This document shows positions 30,868 to 35,880 of a DNA stretch of 35,880 bases, in pieces. The notes under the pieces were generated by a model, which ran no database searches, had not been told where the DNA came from, and saw only the letters and a program-made list of their open reading frames with translations. Position 1 is the first letter of the stretch, and each line of letters begins with the position of its first letter. This DNA is from Clostridiales bacterium UBA1389. GTDB taxonomy: Bacteria; Bacillota; Clostridia; Oscillospirales; CAG-382. Where the stretch lies: NCBI GenBank assembly GCA_002305335.1, contig DBQR01000040.1:1-35880 (forward strand), written 5' to 3'. The position numbers were made by a program, and so were the translations under genes.

Positions 30868-31728
30868 TTAAACACCTTTGCCTGCCGGTCTGCCGTCCCT
30901 GCCTATTGCCCAGAAGCCCTCATCCCTGAACTTGTTTTCGAAAAGATTTTTAACAAGACCCTTCTCCTCAAGATGGCAGATACAGCTGCGGCTGCATATC
31001 GCCCCGATCCTGTCGGGCTTCAGACTTGAGCCGAACCGGTTGGGGACCGCCCCGTTTTTACAGGAACGGCAAAGACTGTAATTTATTTTGGCAACCTTCA
31101 TGGATTTTCCGCAGATATTCACTTCTTCGCCGTCATGACTTATCGCCCCGAGGGGGCAGGCCGAAACACATTCCGCACAGCCGTCGCACACCTTTTGTTC
31201 AAGCAGGGGAGCGGAGGGTATTTCCGCATCGGTTATTATCATATGGAACCTCTGGCGGGGGCCGAATTCCGGGGTGAACACCATGCCGTTATAGGCTATC
31301 TCGGCAACCCCGCAGGCAACGGCGGCATATTCGAAATCCGGGAAAACATTGGGAGCCTCCCTGCCTTCCTCTACCGCTACCCCCGTAGGGGGGATTTCCG
31401 AAGGATTGGGGAAAACCGGCACCGCCTCATACCCTTCATCTTCGATAACCCTTGTAAGCTCGTAGCAGGCAAGGGCCAAAAACTCGTCCTCAAGCCATGT
31501 CAGACCGAAAAAGCTATAGTCTTGAAAGTTGGTGCCTTCCTCGATTCCCCTGAGTGAGCCCCTGAGTATCCGCTTGCCTAACATTATAACAGTTTTCCCT
31601 TCGGGGAATATGGTAAAGGGGTTTTTCCTTGCAGCCAGACCCTCAAACCGTTCCCTGCCGCCGAAACCTAAAATATCAACACCCTGATTTCCGGCGCACT
31701 TTTTGATTTTCTCCACAAGATTTTCCAT
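30868..31728 (-). CDS. QueG-like iron-sulfur oxidoreductase, copy 2
   Basis: 286 residues, paralogous to the following gene: both have RGxxRGIEEGT, YEL.R.IED.G.EAVP..P in the first half, a C-x2-C-x2-C-x3-CP cluster (here CDGCAECVSACPLGAI), then CRSCKNG and a closing CSRSCICHLEEKGLVKNLF. About 80 residues shorter than copy 1, mostly between clusters and at the C-terminus. Redox protein of unknown substrate. Start ATG 31728 after aaaggaag. Its stop is 13 bases before the next ATG. Gene symbol left empty because the queG function is not secured. Confidence 0.8.
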   Translation of the reverse strand: MENLVEKIKKCAGNQGVDILGFGGRERFEGLAARKNPFTIFPEGKTVIMLGKRILRGSLRGIEEGTNFQDYSFFGLTWLEDEFLALACYELTRVIEDEGYEAVPVFPNPSEIPPTGVAVEEGREAPNVFPDFEYAAVACGVAEIAYNGMVFTPEFGPRQRFHMIITDAEIPSAPLLEQKVCDGCAECVSACPLGAISHDGEEVNICGKSMKVAKINYSLCRSCKNGAVPNRFGSSLKPDRIGAICSRSCICHLEEKGLVKNLFENKFRDEGFWAIGRDGRPAGKGV

Positions 31729-31800
31729 AAAAGCCTTCCTTTCCCGTCTTTTTGAGGATTAACCGAATCCATTATAATCCTGTTAATACAATATTTCAAT

Positions 31801-31842
31801 AAAAAATACAAAAAAGCGGGAAAGTCTTTGTCACTTTCCCGC
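31801..31842 (-). terminator. Terminator of the gene at 31858-32397
   Basis: On the minus strand a ten-base stem gcgggaaagt / actttcccgc is followed by a long T-rich tract. It lies 16 bases after the stop, so the iron-sulfur genes need their own promoter. Confidence 0.92.
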
Positions 31843-31857
31843 CGAAGGGGCACTTAA

Positions 31858-32397
31858 TCAATGCTTGGGCTGACAGGGGGGCACGTTGGTGGTGATATAG
31901 TTGGCGGAAACCCTTATGATAAATTTCCGCTGGTTGCAGATAGAAGCGCCGGTTCCCATTTCATCTAAAAATTCGGGGAGTACAAAACGGATTCCGTTTA
32001 TCTTAACGTCATGGCAGCCGTTGACATGGCCGGGGTATCTTATGGCCTTAAAGCCTCTTTTATGCTCATGACCGAAAAAGTCCAGCTCGGTAAGCAGTAA
32101 ACCTACCGCTACTTCTTTAAAAGGGCATATCCTTTTTAGGGTAAGGCAGAGGTCAAGCTGTCTTCCGAGGGAGTCTAAATAAACATCGCCTATATCAAAA
32201 GCTTTATAGTCCGAACAGAAATCAATGGTAATGGGGTAGGTCTTTACGCACTGTTCCGCCACGAAATCCGACGGGAAGGTACAGGGGGCGCATTTCCCGT
32301 CTTTTCCGTCGACAGGGGGGAAGGGGGCTTTGGTTAATTCGGCATTTTCCTCAATAGCTTTCTGGTTTTCGTTAACGGGAGTCTTGTTGTCTTCCAT
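31858..32397 (-). CDS. Clostridia-type conserved hypothetical protein
   Basis: 179 residues. The first 50 are polar and disordered-looking (EDNKTPVNENQKAIEENAE). The rest is a beta-rich domain: SLGRQLDLCLTLKRICPFKEVAVGLLLTELDFFG, then RGFKAIRYPGH and INGIRFVLPEF, ending SANYITTNVPPC. I recall relatives of this domain (VCPGK.VAV..LTE.D, IRFVLPE) in many Clostridia, unnamed; a spore or surface structural role has been my impression but is unproven. Start ATG 32397 after ggaggtg; an in-frame upstream start at 32448 has no binding site. Six Cys. No signal peptide. Confidence 0.75.
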   Translation of the reverse strand: MEDNKTPVNENQKAIEENAELTKAPFPPVDGKDGKCAPCTFPSDFVAEQCVKTYPITIDFCSDYKAFDIGDVYLDSLGRQLDLCLTLKRICPFKEVAVGLLLTELDFFGHEHKRGFKAIRYPGHVNGCHDVKINGIRFVLPEFLDEMGTGASICNQRKFIIRVSANYITTNVPPCQPKH

Positions 32398-32453
32398 AAT
32401 TACACCTCCATCTGTAGTAGTATATGCCGAATTTTGTCGAAAGGACAAAGATT

Positions 32454-32493
32454 TTACAAAAACAAAGGCACAAAGCCGGTGAGCTTTGTGCCT
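32454..32493 (-). terminator. Terminator of the glycoside-hydrolase-like gene
   Basis: Minus strand: stem aggcacaaag / ctttgtgcct, then ttgttttt. It starts 15 bases after the stop. Confidence 0.9.
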
Positions 32494-32507
32494 GTATTCA
32501 TATTTAC

Positions 32508-34703
32508 CTATCTGCTTTCCAGCCTTATTACCGCATAACCGGAAAACACACCTGACGGAATGTCAAGGGTTGTAACGCCGTCCCCGACTTCATAATTGAG
32601 GGGGATTCCTTCCTCAACTTCGGGGGAGTACAAAAAGGCGGAAAATTTAGTTGTGTCAATGCTTTTTAGGGTGACCCTGAAACCGTCAAGCTTGGTTGCC
32701 CCTTCGCAGAAAGGGGGAATGGGATCGGTTCTTGAAGCGTCGGTGTCCTCTTCGGGGAGAAAACCCTTGGTGTTTACAAGATGAAGGGTGCAGCCGTCCC
32801 CCGCTTTGAAAACCGATGCCAATATATCCGGGTTGTCGGTATCAACGGTTTTTCTGCCTATAAAGGATTCAAGTAGTTTTCCGTTGAACTCACGCATTTC
32901 CCCCACGAATGACCTGTCAACGGGGGTGCGGAGACCCTTAGTCCAGACCGCAGGCTGAATGGGGTGGAAGGAAACATCCGAAGGATGATAGATAACTCTG
33001 CCTTTACCCACCTTTTCGCTTACCCCCAAAACCGCGCCGTCCTTGCCGGTAGCGATGACTTCGCCCTCCGGCTTTTCGATTATCACCCGGGATAAGGCAT
33101 GGTCAAAGGTAATGCCGTTCACCCTTTCAAAGCCGATATATTCATTATATAAGGCCTTTGATTTTAGTCCTAAGAGCCCAAGGCTTTCCTCCGGGGTTCT
33201 TTTTCTGCCGTCGTCGTCCTTTTCCCCGAAACAGCCGAGGACAAGGAGGATTCCTCCATTTTCGGCGTACTTCCTTAGCTTTTCCCCTTCGGATTCGGAA
33301 ATCATGACAATATAGGGAAGGACAATAATCTTATGCTTTGAAAGCTCCTCCACCGTGTCGTATCTGAAAACCATATCGCAGGATATGTTGGAAACATAAG
33401 CCGATTCAAGGTAACTCATGTAGGGTTTCATGTATTTCTGCGGGGCGTCTTTGTCGGTATAGTCCCGGGTGGTTTCGGAAAAATAAAAGGCAAGGTCGCT
33501 TACTTTTTCCGGGTTTTCATAAAGGGATTTATGTTTCTTTTCAAATTCCCGGTAGGACCTGTCAAAGAGTTTGGTAATATCCCCCCCGGTGCCGGTGTAA
33601 AGCTGTCCCCAGGAACGGCATAACGCCCAGGAAGCATAGGTGGAGTCGGGGGTGGAGGGATAAAGCATCGCCATAGAGGGCACGTTATGCCGTTTTGCCA
33701 TGGCATAGCGGTGGACCGCCTCGGTCGCAAAGCAAATATAGGAATGTTTGATTATGCCGCAGCATTCCTGAAAGATATAGTCCCAGAGCTCGCTTGCCGC
33801 TTCAAAGCCGTAGCAGGTGGTGTCAAAGGGGAGCACCTCGGCACAGTAGGCGGGGCGGATGGGATAAAACCCGATGGATTTATATCTTTCGTCCATCCGG
33901 CGGTGGAAGTCCCCGCTTTGTTTTTTCTTGAACTTCTTCCAGGCGATATATGCCGGGTTGTCGTAGTCTTCGAAAAATTCATTCCAATTGTCGGGGGAAG
34001 GCAGGTCGTACCCCGTTTCCTGTTTAAACTTTTCCCTGCAGTATTCACAGGCGCAGGCGTTTCCACCTCCGAACCACTGGACGTCGTCGTTCATCATGCC
34101 GTCGATGCCGGATTTTTGAATAATGTTTTTAACGTGTCCCCAGTAGGCTTCCTCAAAAGCGGGATGATTGAAGCAGTGGGCGTGGCCGTTGTAGTGCTTG
34201 AATATCCAATAGACATCCTTCCCTTCGGTGTGAACGTAGGAGGACAGGGCGGGCTTTCCCGTTGAGCCGTCTATCTGGGCAAAGTCGTCAAGACGGGCTT
34301 TGTGGTTTTCACCCCCCAAAACCGGGTTGCTTTGGGATGTTTCCCGGAAACCCGGGTAGGAATAAAATTGTTCGCCGGGTTTAAGGCGCTTTTCCCAATA
34401 GCTTTCCTCAAGGGGTTTGTAGGTCAGGTGGGTGGAATGATGCTCAATAACCTTTATGCCCTTTTTGTGGAAAGCCTGTGTCAGCCGGGTAATAAAATCC
34501 TCGATGTCCTCCCAGTAAGCCCAAAAGGAAAACCTGAAATGAGCACCGAAGAGTATGACGGCGGTTATACCGTTGTCATAATAGGTCCGGGCGACTCTGT
34601 CAAGGTCGGCTTGGGTATAGCTGTAGATCGCGGTGCCGTCGTAGTGGTACCAGCCGAATCTTTCCTCCCAGGAAGGGGAGGGTTTAACAGGGGTAGATTT
34701 CAT
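32508..34703 (-). CDS. Glycoside-hydrolase-like protein with beta-galactosidase trimerisation-type domain
   Basis: 731 residues, soluble, no signal peptide. Residues 15-400 look like a TIM barrel: ITAVILFGAHF, VIEHHSTHLTY, DGMMNDDVQWF with D206/D207 as candidate catalytic acids, followed by ACACEYCREKF, a Cys trio (C217, C219, C222) like the metal site of GH42-type enzymes. Residues 430-550 (IIVLPYIVMISESEGEKLRKYAENGGILLVLG) match the flavodoxin-like trimerisation domain of GH42. The last part is a beta-sandwich. The exact family and sugar cannot be told; the usual Asn-Glu acid/base pair of GH42 is not seen. Start ATG 34703 after ggagg. Alone between a radical SAM gene and the hypothetical. 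Confidence 0.72.
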   Translation of the reverse strand: MKSTPVKPSPSWEERFGWYHYDGTAIYSYTQADLDRVARTYYDNGITAVILFGAHFRFSFWAYWEDIEDFITRLTQAFHKKGIKVIEHHSTHLTYKPLEESYWEKRLKPGEQFYSYPGFRETSQSNPVLGGENHKARLDDFAQIDGSTGKPALSSYVHTEGKDVYWIFKHYNGHAHCFNHPAFEEAYWGHVKNIIQKSGIDGMMNDDVQWFGGGNACACEYCREKFKQETGYDLPSPDNWNEFFEDYDNPAYIAWKKFKKKQSGDFHRRMDERYKSIGFYPIRPAYCAEVLPFDTTCYGFEAASELWDYIFQECCGIIKHSYICFATEAVHRYAMAKRHNVPSMAMLYPSTPDSTYASWALCRSWGQLYTGTGGDITKLFDRSYREFEKKHKSLYENPEKVSDLAFYFSETTRDYTDKDAPQKYMKPYMSYLESAYVSNISCDMVFRYDTVEELSKHKIIVLPYIVMISESEGEKLRKYAENGGILLVLGCFGEKDDDGRKRTPEESLGLLGLKSKALYNEYIGFERVNGITFDHALSRVIIEKPEGEVIATGKDGAVLGVSEKVGKGRVIYHPSDVSFHPIQPAVWTKGLRTPVDRSFVGEMREFNGKLLESFIGRKTVDTDNPDILASVFKAGDGCTLHLVNTKGFLPEEDTDASRTDPIPPFCEGATKLDGFRVTLKSIDTTKFSAFLYSPEVEEGIPLNYEVGDGVTTLDIPSGVFSGYAVIRLESR

Positions 34704-34740
34704 TTTACATTCCTCCGGTTATTTTTCATTTATATGAAAC

Positions 34741-34780
34741 AACCTCCCGCAAAGGGGAGGCGGCACAGAACAATCTGTGC
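34741..34780. repeat. Dispersed palindromic repeat B, copy 2
   Basis: cctccc..gggagg followed by ggcacag..ctgtgc, the two-stem plan of the repeat at 5051-5104. It fills the 86-base gap between the radical SAM gene and the glycoside-hydrolase gene and may act as a terminator of the former. Confidence 0.6.
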
Positions 34781-34789
34781 GTTTTGATA

Positions 34790-35851
34790 TTATATCACAA
34801 AACAATCATTTTCAACGGAACAGCCGCCGCACTTGGTGCAGCCTTCCTGAAGATAGGGCTTAAGGTTGTACTTTCTTAGCAGGGAACCCAAAACCTCACT
34901 CATTTCGATAAGATCCTCCGTGTCGCAGGTGGGATAATCCCTCAGGGTACACCCATCCACCGGCCTGAAGGGCATAATGGTGGGGAAAACCCCGATTTTC
35001 GCCATTTCCTCGATTTCCTTTATTATGTCCTCTTTGTGCTGGATTCCCCCGATAAGCACGCTGGAAACCTGCCCCCACCCGAAAAGCCTGACCGCTCTGT
35101 CAAAGGCTTTGTAGTAATGTTCCTTTGTAATGGTGCTCTTACCGGGGCAGATTTGCCTTCTTAACTCCTTATCAGCCACTTCCAGATTCATAATAACCAC
35201 GTTAAGCCCACTTTCCTTAAGTTCGTCAAGAAGGCTTAAGTCGGTGGGGGGCGCCAGCTCCACCGCTATGGGACAGTCGGAAAAGACACGTATCTTTTTA
35301 ATCAGGCTTATCCAGTACCCTGCCATATGGTCGGGGGACCTGAAGGTTCCCCCCGAAAAGTTAAGGGTATAACCCGGCACACGGGACAATAATTTTTCAA
35401 GTGAATCCGCCAGATAATCTGCGTCAAGGGGTTCGGGCGCCTTCTTTTCCAGGGAGCAGAATTCGCATTTTTTGCCCTCGACATCGTAGCAGCAGGCGGT
35501 GGAAGGCCAGATGTTTATACATTTTTCGGCGTGAAGCCTTGCGATTTTGTCAAGAACCGTCCCCGTGTGGGGGAGAGCATCAAAGAATTTAACCGTAACC
35601 TCATCGGCACCGCCGGTTATTCGGTATTTACCCGCTTCATAAATAAGGGTGTAGGGGGAATTTTTCGTAAAATTTTCGTTGGCGTTTACGCAGATGTTTG
35701 ACCCGTAAATGTTTATGTTTGCCGCATCGATAAACCCCTTGTCGAAAAAGTGGGGGTAATCCTTAAGCAATGCTCCCCTTGCTTCGGGGGTGGTCTTGAC
35801 TCCTTTGCATAACAGTCCGGCTTTCAAGTGAATAAAATCATTTCGCTTCAT
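34790..35851 (-). CDS. Radical SAM protein with wide Cys spacing
   Basis: 353 residues. The radical SAM cluster motif is C121-x7-C129-x2-C132 (CYDVEGKKCEFC) instead of the usual Cx3Cx2C; SGGTF near 166 plays the part of the SAM-binding GGE motif, and PIAVELAPPT and VSSVLIGGIQ fit later strands of the partial barrel. The C-terminal GCTKCGGCSVENDCFVI adds five Cys, possibly an auxiliary cluster. A 110-residue N-terminal region has no recognised family (GSNICVNANENF). The reaction is unknown. Start ATG 35851; an upstream reading frame may end just before it, beyond the resolvable window edge. The next gene is the glycoside-hydrolase-like one after 86 bases. Confidence 0.82.
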   Translation of the reverse strand: MKRNDFIHLKAGLLCKGVKTTPEARGALLKDYPHFFDKGFIDAANINIYGSNICVNANENFTKNSPYTLIYEAGKYRITGGADEVTVKFFDALPHTGTVLDKIARLHAEKCINIWPSTACCYDVEGKKCEFCSLEKKAPEPLDADYLADSLEKLLSRVPGYTLNFSGGTFRSPDHMAGYWISLIKKIRVFSDCPIAVELAPPTDLSLLDELKESGLNVVIMNLEVADKELRRQICPGKSTITKEHYYKAFDRAVRLFGWGQVSSVLIGGIQHKEDIIKEIEEMAKIGVFPTIMPFRPVDGCTLRDYPTCDTEDLIEMSEVLGSLLRKYNLKPYLQEGCTKCGGCSVENDCFVI

Positions 35852-35880
35852 TGTTAATTAACCTTCATCTTCATCAGGAC

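Noticed and set aside
33687..34265. 192-residue plus-strand frame within the glycoside-hydrolase-like gene
   Set aside because: Antisense shadow; the minus frame has conserved motifs and a good start.
1..35880. CRISPR array, insertion sequences, rRNA or tRNA genes
   Set aside because: Looked for regular repeat-spacer patterns, transposase motifs and tRNA arms; none seen. The repeats found are dispersed single units.

Overview
The window looks like a chromosome segment of an anaerobic, low-to-mid GC, Gram-positive Clostridia (most likely an Oscillospirales/Ruminococcaceae-type gut fermenter). The evidence is strong Shine-Dalgarno sites almost everywhere, sigma-A promoters, the infC-rpmI-rplT operon with an L20-type leader, a complete electron-bifurcating [FeFe]-hydrogenase operon, surface proteins with Ser/Glu linkers and TGD-type C-terminal anchors, and a DUF6062 protein. 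No phage, plasmid, CRISPR, rRNA or tRNA was seen.

Layout. 1-549: end of a surface protein. 747-2103 (minus): a CmpB-like membrane protein and a zinc amidase with an SH3 domain. 2167-3689: translation genes infC, rpmI, rplT and rpsU behind an attenuated leader. 3861-4952: deoC-cdd nucleoside salvage. 4953-5369: repeats and a terminator. 5370-13548 (minus): a ten-gene hydrogenase operon. It encodes the three bifurcating subunits plus the HndB-like protein, and between them a regulatory-looking block: a sensory-type hydrogenase homologue, two DRTGG proteins, two HATPase proteins and a PHP protein. 13850-21979: two tandem modules, each an ECF-like sigma factor followed by a single-pass membrane protein with repeats built around HP...LPEGY and EWYYNP. 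The first repeat protein is decayed at its 3' end; the second is 1,472 residues long. 22747-24941: two secreted, probably wall-anchored proteins. 25082-27705: dCMP deaminase, lipoprotein, rimI, tsaD. 27781-27901: a noncoding cluster of six DnaA-box-like sites in two identically spaced triplets. 27934-29511: divergent DUF6062 and 8-oxoguanine glycosylase genes. 29757-35851 (minus): two QueG-like iron-sulfur paralogues, a Clostridia-type hypothetical, a glycoside-hydrolase-like protein and a radical SAM protein.

How the genes fit together. The hydrogenase operon reoxidises NADH and ferredoxin to H2, and the embedded homologue with its kinase-like partners probably senses redox state or H2. The sigma/repeat-protein modules look like transmembrane signalling units that read the cell surface and may control surface genes such as those next to them. 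Two families of short palindromic repeats are scattered between genes. The strongest candidates for undescribed biology are the sigma factor/giant repeat protein pair, the duplicated DnaA-box triplet beside tsaD, and the regulatory block inside the hydrogenase operon. Several genes have an upstream in-frame start that lies inside or before the real ribosome binding site; I moved those starts downstream.
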